From Carposina sasakii (taxonomy: Eukaryota; Arthropoda; Insecta; Lepidoptera; Carposinidae): a stretch of 64,000 nt of DNA. How positions within the stretch are numbered: position 1 is the stretch's first letter; each line of letters starts with the position of its first letter. The notes under the pieces are model-generated. The model worked only from the letters and a program-made list of their open reading frames with translations, had not been told where the DNA came from and did no database searches. The stretch covers positions 2,914,001 through 2,978,000 of the forward strand of contig CP053152.1 in the NCBI GenBank assembly GCA_014607495.2, given 5' to 3'. A program made the position numbers and the translations under genes. This document shows, piece after piece, positions 12,959 through 24,520 of the stretch.

Positions 12959-12960
12959 CG

Positions 12961-13256
12961 GGGAGAAGTGTCTGGTTCCAAAGATATTAGGGTCCAAAGT
13001 TGAGAAAATAGACTGCGTTTTTCTGCATAAATGCACATAGTCGCGCGTAGCAAGATTTTTCCAAGAGAAATAATTAATATCTGTCCATGAAAAAACTAGT
13101 ATAAACACTGGACACTATAAATTTCGCCCGATCAAGTAATTAATTTTTTTTTTTAATTACATCGTTGCCCAGCTTTTTTTCCATAAACTTACTTTATTTG
13201 ATGTATAGTGTACGTACCCTTCGTTAATGATGGCAACAAAAAAACACCCTGTATAA
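12961..13256 (+). mobile_element. Right two thirds of a 380-bp MITE (ACAGGTGTTTTTT end)
   Basis: Same sequence as 51470-51768 (forward) and 25133-25440 (reverse): GGTTCCAAAGATATTAGGG, TTCTGCATAAATGCACAT, ATAAACACTGGACACTATAA, ending AAACACCCTGTATAA. Its left end is missing at the junction with the SINE. Confidence 0.7.
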
Positions 13257-13767
13257 TACTAGATATTCAGTAGTTATCTTGGCATGGACAAGACTTCAAT
13301 AGCCACTAAACCATATTACCAATTAACAATCACTATCTCATGAATATTGGCTCGAGATAGGCTATAGTTACCTACATAGTATATGCATAATATATACTGA
13401 GACCTAACTACAGTTAGTTTAGCCACATCTCGTTTCCACAATGAAAATAAACCTAATATAATAAGGGAGGTTATCCAGAATTATTCCTCCCACAATATAT
13501 TAGTACAGCGTGTAAGTAAAGTTACACCAGACACAAGTTTGTATCCGTTGGGTTCTGCAGATTTGGCATTACGTTTTAGGATCTGCTGAGATCGGGATTA
13601 CCGTACATAAATCCCGGGACCCGAACTCCACAGATATACGGGATCGAACTTTTGACGAGGATCCCGCAATTGGGATAACAGATAATTTATACATCTACGG
13701 AGAGATTTATTTTTATTCTCAATACCTAAAGCAAATGCTGGCAGTCTATGTAAAAAATTTAAATGTA

Positions 13768-13790
13768 AGGTCAGTTCGGCGAAGACCGGC
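13768..13790 (+). repeat. Left terminal inverted repeat of the pogo-like element
   Basis: AGGTCAGTTCGGCGAAGACC then GGC, next to TA at 13766-13767. It pairs with 18201-18223. Confidence 0.85.
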
Positions 13791-15057
13791 ATACTTTATC
13801 TTAAAAATATTTAACAATCAAATTTTCGATATCGTGCAATATTTAAGTCAAATTTCACTATAGAAGATGATCATTTGATTATTTGATTACGTAATAAACA
13901 TGTCATATTCCCTTGGAGGCGATTAGTTAACGAGATAAACTCCATTTTTGAACACTGGGCGTAATAGACGTTCTTACCCTCCGTGTCGTATAAGACCGTC
14001 TGATGCCAAATTTACCCGCTTATATATTCTTTACGTACTTATGAACTTTTAGTATGGGAGCGATTTTCTGTAACAACTTAATTTGTGCTGTAAGAACTTT
14101 GAAATAAGGTTTATAATGGCTTATTTGGATACCTACAAGGTTTATCGGCGAAGTCCGACATATGTTTAAGTTCAGGGGTACAAAACAATAACCTTAAAAT
14201 AATAAATCATATTTTTTGTAAGAAAAAATTTAATCATAAGTAGGAAATTCACAAATAATTAGTTATAGTTGCTGTTACTGCCACTCTCGAGCATAATAAG
14301 CAAATAAAATAAAACTTCTAACCAAACATTTTTTTCAACAAATATAATGAAAAATATAAATTACTGCACAGAGTGTTTAGGTATAATAATGTGGCTACGT
14401 GACATGCACAATGGAATACAAATAATTTTTTCATAACAAAAGTGAAATAAAAAAAGTGTATAATGATCGGAAGTAATATTATATGTCTATTATTGCATTA
14501 AAGTATCACAATAATCTAAATTAAAACAATCATTACTATTTACTTGCTTTTAAAACTTAAAAGGCATATTATTACACCCGATCAATAGACACTTTTTTGA
14601 TTTTCGCTTTAGTTTTTGAGATATTACTATTTTTCAATTGGGAGCACCACATAGCATATACACCAAAACAAAAACTTTTAATCAGTAAACAGGTAATTCT
14701 GAACGATATCTTTTAAATAATAATTTCTATAAGGAACTAACAAGTAAAGAGTATCTGTAGATGTAAAATTACAACTTTGTAATGAAATAGAACAATAATA
14801 AAATTACTACCACCCTACCCTTTATTTAAAGCGACTACTATCTATCTAATAATAATCATAGTATTGGCAATTACTTTGGCATTGTTATAATTACAATTAC
14901 AAAAATGTTAAAACGATGTTAAAATTGTTTTTTCAATTGAAAAACTAAAAGTTAATACGTTAAGACTACAATGTAAACGTATTAGTTATATTCAAATGAA
15001 AACTTATTAGGTACCTAATACTGAATGGTTTCTTATTTAAGTTACCTAATAAAATAT

Positions 15058-17517
15058 TTAGAAATACACCTCATTTTCATCAGAAGTCATAAAAAAGCTG
15101 TTTGATGCTTGAGGATTTTGTGTTAAATCAATTTTTTTCACAATCTGCTTTTCAGGAACGTCGTCGTGTTCAGTAGTTTTTGTCATCTTAAAAGAAAGTT
15201 TTGGTTTTTTTATTGTTTTGTAAAATTTTATCGAGTAACAGAGTTCTTCATCTATTATTTTGATATGTTCTATTATACCCACATAATACGTCCATTTCAG
15301 TCGCATGTAGTATCTCACTATGACATTATCCCCGGGTGAATAATCGGTAGTTTGAATGTCTTCATGTTCATTATTTTGTCTTGAAGTTGGTTGTCTTTTA
15401 AAGTTACTGGTAGTCTCTTCATCCTCGTCTAAAAAGTCTGTGTCTGTGTCAATAATGTCTGAATCGCTGTATATACTTATTGAGTCTGAAACACTAGTTG
15501 AAGAATACCGGCGTTTTGATCGTGATGGTCCAGGTTTCGGATTTTCATAAATATTAATTTGCGCTTTTTCTTTTGTAGATTTGCTCTTAATAGCAGTTTG
15601 CCTTCTTTTACCTTTTTCGCCTTCGTTCTTCTTGGCTATTTCTGTATCAGCTTTCTTAATTATGATACTAGAGACAACTTTTATTTTTTTCGAGTCCGGT
15701 ACTTGTTTCTGTAAACAATGCGGTAAGTTCGTAATGTCCTTAGCTACAAATGTTTGTAGTTGACTGTCATGTTTCGGTATGTTTCTTAGATAAATAACGT
15801 CATCGTTTTGGTTCACTTGTTCCTCATTTGAATTTTGTGTATTATTTTTGTCTTCTCTCATTTCCTTTTTAATATTTGCACATGGAATCAAATTTTGTTT
15901 TTGTTCATTATTCTTATTGTTTTGTTTCTTATTATCATTTTTATTCGGGTTTTGTTTATTTTCTTTTTTATTTTTTGAGTTTGTTTTCAGTTTTTTACTT
16001 AATTCTTCTCTCTTCTTTTCTAATACATCGTCATGTGTAATGACTTCAGCGCCAAGCGCTACTTTACGGCGCTGTGGTTTTGGTGCACTATCACTTCGTT
16101 TTAATTTATTTAACAACAGCATTTCAAATGAAACTTTGTGGTCCTGAGTAAAAGTTTCCTTCTTTTCAGTACAATTGTTAGATTCTTCGGGTTCCGCTAC
16201 ATCTTCATGATTCAAAGTTTTTTGTAAAAAATGTATGACTGATATAAATAAACTTTTTGGATTTTTCTTTGTTACTATTTGCTCTTCTGTTGAAAAATGT
16301 CGGTTTCCTTCCGCTTCTTTCCACTGTCTAAGTTTTAACATATCAAATTTATCTTCGTTAATTTCCTTTCGGTTTGTAGGGAATATACCCGCTTTTCTGA
16401 ATCCGTTGCGTAACACTTGAGGATCAATCTTAGACCACACCTGGCCAATTAGTCGTGCAAATTCAGATTTTGGAAGAACAGATCCGACGTTCAGTCGTTG
16501 CCACTGAACCAGTAACGGATCCCATCGATCCTTAAACGACTTCATTACTGCTATGTCCAAGGGTTGGAGGACATGGCTTGAATGGGGCGGCAATTTTAAA
16601 ATTGTAATGTTTTCTTTTCTCGCTTCTTCTATAATATTCAGCCCTACGTGGGTGGAGTGGCCGTCGTAAATGAGAAGTACTGGACGTTGATCTTGTATCA
16701 GAGGTATAAACGTTTTTTTTAAAAACATTTCAAATATCTCTGTCTCCATCCAGCCGTTCTTTGTAGCAGCGTAAGAAGTCCCAGGATATGCATCAGGAGA
16801 AGACCATGTGTCCCAAACGTTTTTCCCTTTATAGATAATAAGGGGTGGTGCTTTGTCTCCAGCTGCATTGGCCCCGAGCAACACTGTTGTGTTGTCTCTT
16901 CCGGGTGAGGAGATTACTCTAGTTGCTGCATGACCTTTAGCACCAACAACTTTGGTTTTTGCCGGGTCCTTGGAAAAGCTTGTCTCATCAAGGTTCCAGA
17001 TTGCGGACGGTTTGTTTGTTAGATTTAACTCGTGTATTGTTTTTTCTAAAAGATCAAAGTAAGGGAAAATAATAAACGGATCTATGGCAGTTTTTCGCGC
17101 ATATTCCACCCCTTGAGGTTTTGTAACGGATAAGTCCTGACGCTTTTTAAATGCCAAGAACCAGTCCTTACTTGGTATTCCATTTTTAAACGGTGTAATA
17201 AGTTTATTTTGGTTTACGTAATCCCCGACCATCTGCAAGACTTCTTTTCTACTTAGGCCAAACCCATATTTCTCCATCGTATGAAGAGATATTGCAAGGT
17301 TACGTTCGATTTCCGGTGACAGAGCTGTATTACGACCAAGCGTTTTGGAAATTCCTCTTTTCCGGTTTACGTGGTCCATAATCGTCATTCGAGGTATGTC
17401 ATATGTTTGTGACGCAGCATATCCACTCATTCTGCCACTTTCAACCTCTCGTACAGCTTCCCTCAATTTATCCTTCGAATACGACCCTCTGTTTGTCGTT
17501 CTTGTGTATTTCCCCAT
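15058..17517 (-). CDS. pogo-like transposase, 819 aa, intact
   Basis: Single uninterrupted frame from ATG at 17517 to the stop at 15058. Residues about 12-55 form a psq/CENP-B-type helix-turn-helix (KLREAVREVESG, YDIPRMTIMDHV). A second DNA-binding segment probably covers 65-140. The DDE-type catalytic core follows: D177 in WNLDETSF, D285 in LLIYDGHSTH and D321 in HVLQPLDIAVMKSF, giving DD35D spacing as in pogo/Tigger transposases. After about residue 390 comes a long Lys/Asn-rich linker. The last roughly 90 residues start PGDNVIVRYYMRLKWTYYVG and resemble a small beta-barrel (Tudor-like) fold; that is a guess from pattern only. The protein is long for the family. The AT-rich codon use is like the surrounding element. 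All catalytic acids are present. Confidence 0.92.
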   Translation of the reverse strand: MGKYTRTTNRGSYSKDKLREAVREVESGRMSGYAASQTYDIPRMTIMDHVNRKRGISKTLGRNTALSPEIERNLAISLHTMEKYGFGLSRKEVLQMVGDYVNQNKLITPFKNGIPSKDWFLAFKKRQDLSVTKPQGVEYARKTAIDPFIIFPYFDLLEKTIHELNLTNKPSAIWNLDETSFSKDPAKTKVVGAKGHAATRVISSPGRDNTTVLLGANAAGDKAPPLIIYKGKNVWDTWSSPDAYPGTSYAATKNGWMETEIFEMFLKKTFIPLIQDQRPVLLIYDGHSTHVGLNIIEEARKENITILKLPPHSSHVLQPLDIAVMKSFKDRWDPLLVQWQRLNVGSVLPKSEFARLIGQVWSKIDPQVLRNGFRKAGIFPTNRKEINEDKFDMLKLRQWKEAEGNRHFSTEEQIVTKKNPKSLFISVIHFLQKTLNHEDVAEPEESNNCTEKKETFTQDHKVSFEMLLLNKLKRSDSAPKPQRRKVALGAEVITHDDVLEKKREELSKKLKTNSKNKKENKQNPNKNDNKKQNNKNNEQKQNLIPCANIKKEMREDKNNTQNSNEEQVNQNDDVIYLRNIPKHDSQLQTFVAKDITNLPHCLQKQVPDSKKIKVVSSIIIKKADTEIAKKNEGEKGKRRQTAIKSKSTKEKAQINIYENPKPGPSRSKRRYSSTSVSDSISIYSDSDIIDTDTDFLDEDEETTSNFKRQPTSRQNNEHEDIQTTDYSPGDNVIVRYYMRLKWTYYVGIIEHIKIIDEELCYSIKFYKTIKKPKLSFKMTKTTEHDDVPEKQIVKKIDLTQNPQASNSFFMTSDENEVYF

Positions 17518-18200
17518 GGCTGCAAAAAAAATTAAAAATACAGGTAAAAATGAATTTACTGATGCCGTTTGGTAATATTTTAAGACATGTATTAAAACCA
17601 GACTAGAAATTTATGAGACTGCGCCAATTTGTGATATTTTAAAGGAACTGGTGTTTGTATGGAAGACAATGACATTTCTCTAGTGTTTAAGGTGTAACTC
17701 AATAGACTTCCTAAAAAATCTCATATATGCCTGTATTAAAAAAAAAATCTAAATAAAAGGTTGTGAATTCCTGAAAACGGCGAAGATCGGCATATGACGG
17801 TCTTGTACTTCATAATCTATACGGACTTCCCCACCACTACATTTATAGGTTAGATTATTATCATCATTATTAACTTCGTGGAAAACGTATTTATTAATAT
17901 TGTATTCTGATATTTACATAAAAGCAACAATAAATAATGTACTTACTTGCATAAATCTTCAAAATAATTGGGTATAAACACTAAAAATATTTTTTTTCTC
18001 CAACGTGGCACGCTTCCGACCATAATTGCCGACTGCACTAAACTCAAAATGGCCGTCATATCTCTACTTAATAGTAGAATTAACGCCATCTGTGTTAGAT
18101 CTTTAAAACTAGAACAATATTTTTAGCTCGAAGATTGTGTTGCCATGGTTATAATTGTGCAGAATTCGTAGTAAATCTTGTTAGACTGTCTTAGCCGCCA

Positions 18201-18223
18201 TACGGTCTTCGCCGAACTTACCT
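18201..18223 (-). repeat. Right terminal inverted repeat of the pogo-like element
   Basis: In reverse complement AGGTAAGTTCGGCGAAGACC, one mismatch to the left end in 20 bases, followed outwards by TA at 18224-18225. Confidence 0.85.
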
Positions 18224-21200
18224 TAAGTACTTTTTTTTCATAGGCTGCCATTGCCATAACTGTAAGTAAGTACTTATTTCCTACCTATGAGTACAGTTAT
18301 AATTTTCGTAAAGATATGAAACCAAAACTTTCACTGCATAGTGGAAGATTGACTGAAAATGCATACGCGAAACTACTGGACGCATGAGGTTTTATGTTGT
18401 TCATTGGATTTTCAATAGAATGCATTGGAAAGCTAAGAGAGAATTTTACAAAATGCCAACGGAAATGGGAAAAAATTGTTTTTATAGCTGATTGTTAGGT
18501 TTATTTCAGTTACAAACTATTACAATGTTACAATCAAATGTTAACAAAAATCACACATGTGCATATAGTAAAATATCTTAATCAGATATTGTGAAACGCC
18601 CAGTACTGTGCATATTTGCAGTCATTCCCCTCTAGATGTACTAGATGTACATAAGCTAAGCCTTAGAATAAGGGACTAGTCATGCTCAAGATTACTCGCT
18701 ACGTAGGATATACATACGGACCTACGCGCACTAATCTAACTAGCAACTACCCGCCCCTATGTACGTACATGGACAATATAAATAAAATGCATGAGAACTC
18801 TTAAAAGAGCACAAATTCGCTCTACAGTGCGTATAGCAGTATCTCGCTTTCACAATGGAAACAGTCTTGAGTTCTGGACAGAGACGAGATGTAATCTATC
18901 AGAATTTTCCCAGTAGAATAGACAAGTTAAGTTGCAAACACTATCAATCGCTGCATCAAACTTTGTTTATACTTGTTCAGGCATTCAGTTGTTCTAACCT
19001 GATTGAGCAACAAACACTCTAAGTATAAATGAACTAGTAGCACCTGTGACTTCGCTCGTCCGTTTTGGAAATGTACTTAGTTTCTCACGATGTTAATATA
19101 GTCAATCTCTTACAAAAATAGATCTTCTTCATCTTCTCGTCAGCTACCAACATGCCGACCACTGTTCTGTGATTCCGACCACCAATTAAGGACCTTATTT
19201 TATTCCAAAAAATATATTTTGAAGGTAGAAAAAAAGACCGCCCACTTCTCAAATATCTGTGTTTTTGTTATTTTGGTATTTTTGAGTGAAAATTCAGGGA
19301 AGATTCAAATGCATAATTGTAACCGGTAGATGGCGCTATAACGGGATTCAAGCAAGTAAAGCTGCCACAAGTCGCTTAATAAATTTATGGGATACTCCTG
19401 CCAATTTTATTATAACATAAGTGACACAGTGGGTCGAGCACCGCGACTATTACGGGCTTAAAATAGGAGTTTAGTGCCAAAATATTATGTTGTAGAACGT
19501 ATTCTAAATAAAGTAATCTTAATAAAGTGCTGATTATGTACAGACCAAGGACTTTATATAACAGCTGATGAAGTATGTTAAACTAAAGCTCTAGATGCTC
19601 TCTTTCATTCCAATACTCGTATATGATGTATCATAGAAGTGGGAAAGGGACAGACGGTTACATAACTTTTCAAACTTCCAGTTTTTCTCTTTATTTTTTT
19701 TAACCATATTGCTTTTTAGTTAATAGGTTCTATTAAAATTCTCTGGCTGGTATGAAATTCATTAGCGATTTTAGACGAGCCATTATTTTCTAGGAATGTA
19801 TAAAAAAGCACAACATACTTATTATTACTAGGTGCAGGTAAATTTCAATAACATTCACTTAACGCAAATTGCTAAATATTTAAATCGCTATATAATAATG
19901 GGAACACAGATAATTATTTGCAAATGAATCCACTTTCAATAAGGTAGCTCCTCTTTGTCGAAAATGTGGTATGCTTGCCTCTATCGTGATTCGGCACATT
20001 ATTATAATATCCGGTAATAAATTAACACTTTAAGTTATTAATACCAGAACAATCCGTAAACTGATCTGAATTTTAAACAGACTATAGGATTTAAATTATT
20101 TTATATATTAAATGTACTTTCTTATACACGAGAAAAAATACTTAAAATGTTATTATAGTAAAGAATAAAAGGTCGCAATTTTTTTACACTTGAAGGGAAA
20201 AGTCCACGTTTTATGAAATGAAGTGATTATTTATTTGCTAAAAAAATGTAACAGTAAAGTTATTATTACATCAGATTAGAGACATGTTAGTGGCATGCAA
20301 ATATTTAATTTATTTTGAAAATTTAGGGAAATCCTTTCTCATCGAACGCTTGTGTCATACAAAAAACACACCCTCCAAATTTCAGGTCTCTACCATCGGC
20401 GGTTTGCACTTTACGTTACCATTCTAGACAAAGCAATTAAAATGTAAGCCTCATATTGACATAAATCCACTCCTCTATCTTCACTCCATCAAACAAAATA
20501 ACTTTAAAGTGTGTAAATAAGTATAAGAAATCTTGAAAAAAAAAACCAGAAATTAACGACACAAAAATTTCTAAACATTTCCAGCCAAACACAAACGAAT
20601 TAGAATTTTCATTAATTCCGTTTGTGACAAAAAAAATCTCCAGTGGGAGGCCTTATAAAAACTCCATTGCGAGGCCCGCATCAGATAAACGACACTGATT
20701 CCTCAAAGCGAGAGAACTTCAAATTATTTTTTGATTACGATTGTGTCGGTTCGACTTATCCGAGATTACCTATCAGATATAAGAGATGTGTGGAGTTCCG
20801 TTGCTTAACTTACTTATTTCACTTGCTAACTTAGCTGAACTTAGATTGTTAGTTTGTAAGGTCGTGGGTTCTAATTTAATTTAATATAGTGTTTATTGGC
20901 GCATGTCCAGCAAATTAACAAAGGTCATCTACCTACAGAATGACTGTTATGGTCGTTTGAGAGGTCTCTAAGATTTATCTATCCTTCAGATAGGCTATCT
21001 GATAATTGAAAAAATATGTCCTTTGGTACAATAACAATAAAAATAATTATCTAGGTATATACATTCTTAGGTCTGTCAAAATATTAAAGAATTCCCTTTT
21101 AAATTGTATTTGAATGCTGCGGTCGAAATTGTAATTCATAAAATTTTAAATTAGCTCACGCCTCCAACGGGCCCCAAAGGTCCCGACTGTAAAATTTCGC

Positions 21201-23694
21201 GGTTTCGGAAAACGCAAATTTTAACGGATACACACTACCCTGAGAATTGGACACATATTTTCTTATATAGGTAGTATAATATTTCGGCTTTTTTCCTTAT
21301 CATAATTTCCACCATAAGAAGTCCCAGTGGACTTAGCAGTCCAAACATAGGCCTCCTTCAGTACATTGTTCTGGTCTATGTTAAAATTTTTATTTTGCAA
21401 GCAATCTTCTTGTTTGCGTGATCGCTGGAAAACCAAAAGTCGAAATAAGAATGTAGTTCCGACTAGTGCATTCCTATGCCTATGATCCGTATTCCAATAA
21501 TTAACAAACATCAGAAATAAGTTTAAGCTAACGAAGATCTGTTAAAATTACAAATTACACTTAACATACGCCTTTTTTTACACCTTGTATAACAGCACTG
21601 CTATCAAGGCAACCAAAGCTATACTTGTTACTCGCACAAACTACAATTTCAAGTTGTTTAATATCGCCATCGTTTTACTTCACAATGTGTCAAAATAAAA
21701 TTATTTATCAACTTTCAACGAAAAAAATTGTCAAGTTACAAAACCTCCCTTAGGCCCTAGGGAGGGATATCGTTCTGAACATTCAACAAAGTGTTTTTAC
21801 AATTTGTAACTGTTTCTGGCTATTCCTGAAGTATTTTTCTGAAACTATACTTCATTTCGTAAGATTAGAAAGTAACTGCTTTTTGGGACCCACTTACTTA
21901 GTTTTTGTCGTGATACCAAATATTTTTTTAATGTTTCTAACAGAAGGGTGGTTTCTCTATTGAATAAAATACCTATAAATACATAAATCATCGCTTAGAT
22001 AAAAGACAATAATTTCAAAGAAAAGTCGTTTGTATGTTTTGGTTTTCATAAGTTCTTAATTAAAGAAAAAACATCTCACACCTTCATCTAAGAGCTAATT
22101 TTTCCAATAGTTAGATAGCCTATAGATAAACTCGATGCTGTCTCTAAATTCATCGAAATATAAAAGGCCCGTTTTGATATTTGTATTCGCGACGTAACTA
22201 GTGATGTCATACGTAATACTCGATGCTCACGATAAATCGATTCAAGTTTGCATGAGTATTTTGTTTGCATGAATATGTATTGTAAAGTGCATTGGATTAA
22301 AGTTCTGATTTGATGCATTATTATTTCTCGAGTTTTGTCTACCACTTTTGCTCTTCCCTTTATAATAAAATATTAACACGTTGACGTGTGACCACTATTT
22401 GCAGAGTTGCATTAAGTTGGTCTCCCAGCACCAACACACGTGAGGTCTTATATTAACGTTGGGCCAATATATCATTTTAGGCCAATGTTTACATCGATCA
22501 TCGTAATAAAAAGTTTGTATGGATTGGTGAATTTTTGTTACTCTTTCATGCCGTAACAGCTTGACGGATCAGGATCAGCTGAAATCTAGATCAGAGAAAG
22601 GTTATAGTCTGAAATAACATTTAGGCTACTGTTTATCCTATTAGCTAGTTTAAACATCTTGATCGATAATTTTTTTTCCTTAGCCGATTATTAATATTCT
22701 GTGGACAATATGAAAAAAATCGTCTGCATACTCGTAGCACTTAGCCGAGTGGGCGGTACCCATATTTACATTCGGAACATTTCGATCAGTAAAAATAGAA
22801 ATCTTTATGGGCGTGAACTGTCAAAACGGGCTTTTTATTTTGCGATGTGTTTAGTTTGATCAAGTCTTAGACAAATACAGCATCAATTTTATTTATAGGG
22901 TTCCTAACTATTGGAAATATCAGTCATACGTAACGTTAATAATTTTTATTTGTTTACACGGATGGAGGCACCCTTCTTTACATAAATTTATATTATAACT
23001 ACAAGACAATAATTTCTCAAACAAAGTAGGTAGGTCCAAGATTATTACAACGGCTGAACTAAAATCTTTATTGCTGTACGAAAAATTATAAAATAACAAT
23101 TTACTCCCAAATCTCCCACCAAAAAAGTTATTAAGGGTAGATCATAAGTTACGAATTATCCGCCGTTATAACTTATAATTTGGAAAAGTAAAGAATGGAA
23201 ATGGAAAAATATTAAGGCAAATTTTAGGCAGCAAACATTTATTTTTCCGTGAAAATAAGAAAACTTAACTCCCTTGGGCGGTGTTCGATTGAACAAATTA
23301 CGTTACAACTTCTACAAAAGAATACCTACGCTGCTCATGCTCAAGATTTGAACCTACTTACGAGTACCTTTGAAAAAGTTTCGTACATTAAGTTTTCTAT
23401 AGAACAAGCGTATATTGCAGGCAGCTCTAGTTTGCTCAATTTTTTTATTAAATAAGTAAAGTAGATATGTGTCGTACTTGCTGATTTGCGTACCAGGGCT
23501 TCAAAGTACGTCCATGAAGTCGTACCAGGGCTAAAAACCATACTTTGAAGTATTTTTTTAACAACATATGAAATTTATCCTTATCGTGACTGTAATAAGG
23601 AACATTATAGCGACTGGACAGCGAAATACTTAATTCTATATTTGGGTTTTTATATAAAAATGATCCTAGTTTTCTTGAGCATAAAGAACATAAT

Positions 23695-24195
23695 CGCGCT
23701 GTGCGCGACGATGGCAAGAGACCCGACGGCATGACCCTCGTGCCTTGGAAGATGGGGCGCTCTCTGGTGTGGGACGCAACCTGCGTTGACACCTTAGCAA
23801 CGTCCCATCTCCCAGGCACAACAATCAAAAGTGGCTCTGCGGCCAATGCAGCTGAAAACCTCAAACGACGCAAATACGCAAACCTCAGTGGTGACTACCT
23901 ATTTGAGCCGTTTGGGGTTGAAACCATGGGGCCATGGGGTCCAGGAGCCCACAACCTTTTTAAGGATATTTCGAAAAGGTTGGTCGAGGCATCTCATGAC
24001 CAGAGGGCTGGCTCATTTTTTAGACAGCGAGTAAGCCTCGCTATCCAGCGGGGCAACGCTGCCAGCCTTTTGGGCACATTGCCAGCGGTGGAGGACTTGC
24101 AAGGAGTCTTCTATTTGTAAATTTTATTTTATTTTGTAGCTCTAGTTTTTTTACGTAGGTTTAGTTATTATTGTAAATAATTATAGATAAATAAA
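23695..24195 (+). mobile_element. 5'-truncated non-LTR retrotransposon, C-terminal coding end plus 3' UTR
   Basis: An open frame running to TAA at 24118-24120 encodes RRPDGMTLVPW-type sequence: KRPDGMTLVPWKMGRSLVWD, CVDTLATSHLP, GPWGPGAHNLF and QRGNAASLLGTLP, ending VEDLQGVFYL. This block is the C-terminal tail found after the reverse transcriptase in many animal LINE proteins (named from memory of the family). Nothing of the reverse transcriptase precedes it, so it is a dead 5'-truncated insertion. The 3' UTR contains AATAAA-like sequence at about 24188. Related ends lie at 242-290 and 56634-56800. Confidence 0.75.
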
Positions 24196-24199
24196 CGCT

Positions 24200-24520
24200 A
24201 CAAAATAAATACTTTCAAAGTCTTCCACGTATTTCGACCCGTACCTGGTTTCCGGGCGCCGGCGATACCTAATAAAGTATTTTATAGAAAAATAGTCCTT
24301 ATTTCAATAAGGCGGCGTGTTATAATCCCGCTGGCAAAAAAAAAAACTTTTTTACTTTGAAAGTATTTTCTTTCACATAGCGCGATTATACACCTTTATT
24401 GATATAGCTTACGGTTTAATTTTGGATTCAAACTATCACTACGATACTTGCAAGGCAAATACTTTCAAGTCTTTCGCGTATTTCGGCCCGTACCTGGTTT
24501 ACGTACTTCCAAGTAAAAAC
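24200..24520. repeat. Direct repeat pair (AATACTTTCAA...GTACCTGGTTT)
   Basis: The block AAATACTTTCAAAGTCTTCC, TATTTCGACCCGTACCTGG at 24205-24252 recurs at 24460-24507 as AAATACTTTCAAGTCTTTCG, TATTTCGGCCCGTACCTGG, in the same orientation. ACCTGGTTTCAAAACCAGGT just after the second copy is a perfect short hairpin. Similar TTTGCG and GTACCAGGGC pieces occur before the LINE remnant (23485-23535). It may be part of a larger unclassified element. Confidence 0.45.

Larger units (their letters stand above)
7318..13767. other. Intergenic repeat-rich stretch between Dpr-like gene and pogo element
   Basis: No gene is supported. The stretch holds a degenerate repeat at 7385-7565 (a GCGAAGCCGGGGCGG block as found near 44510-44560), palindromic elements at 8057-8210 and 9316-9487, a LINE 3' tail at 10001-10250, a MITE at 11310-11581, a SINE/MITE junction at 12768-13256, and a GC-richer patch with a good splice donor near 12306. 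The open frames here fall inside repeats. Confidence 0.6.
13768..18223 (-). mobile_element. Complete pogo/Tigger-like DNA transposon
   Basis: The left end AGGTCAGTTCGGCGAAGACC and the right end in reverse complement AGGTAAGTTCGGCGAAGACC agree in 19 of 20 positions. TA lies directly outside both ends (13766-13767 and 18224-18225), the target duplication expected of Tc1/mariner/pogo elements. The 4456-bp body carries one uninterrupted transposase gene on the minus strand. Three further copies or partial copies of CGGCGAAGACCGGCATA lie inside or near the ends (13777-13793 within the left end, 14146-14162, 17778-17794), plus the inverted match at 18200-18214. These could be transposase binding sites. 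Coding capacity, matching ends and target duplication suggest a recent, possibly active copy. Confidence 0.88.

Noticed and set aside
12797..13108. Minus-strand open frame of 103 codons
   Set aside because: It spans the SINE/MITE junction and has no protein resemblance.
15356..17606. Plus-strand open frames opposite the transposase
   Set aside because: Shadows of the minus-strand transposase, mostly Phe/Leu/Ser-rich translations of its Lys/Asn-rich part.
21263..21511. Minus-strand open frame of 82 codons
   Set aside because: No family resemblance and no exon borders.
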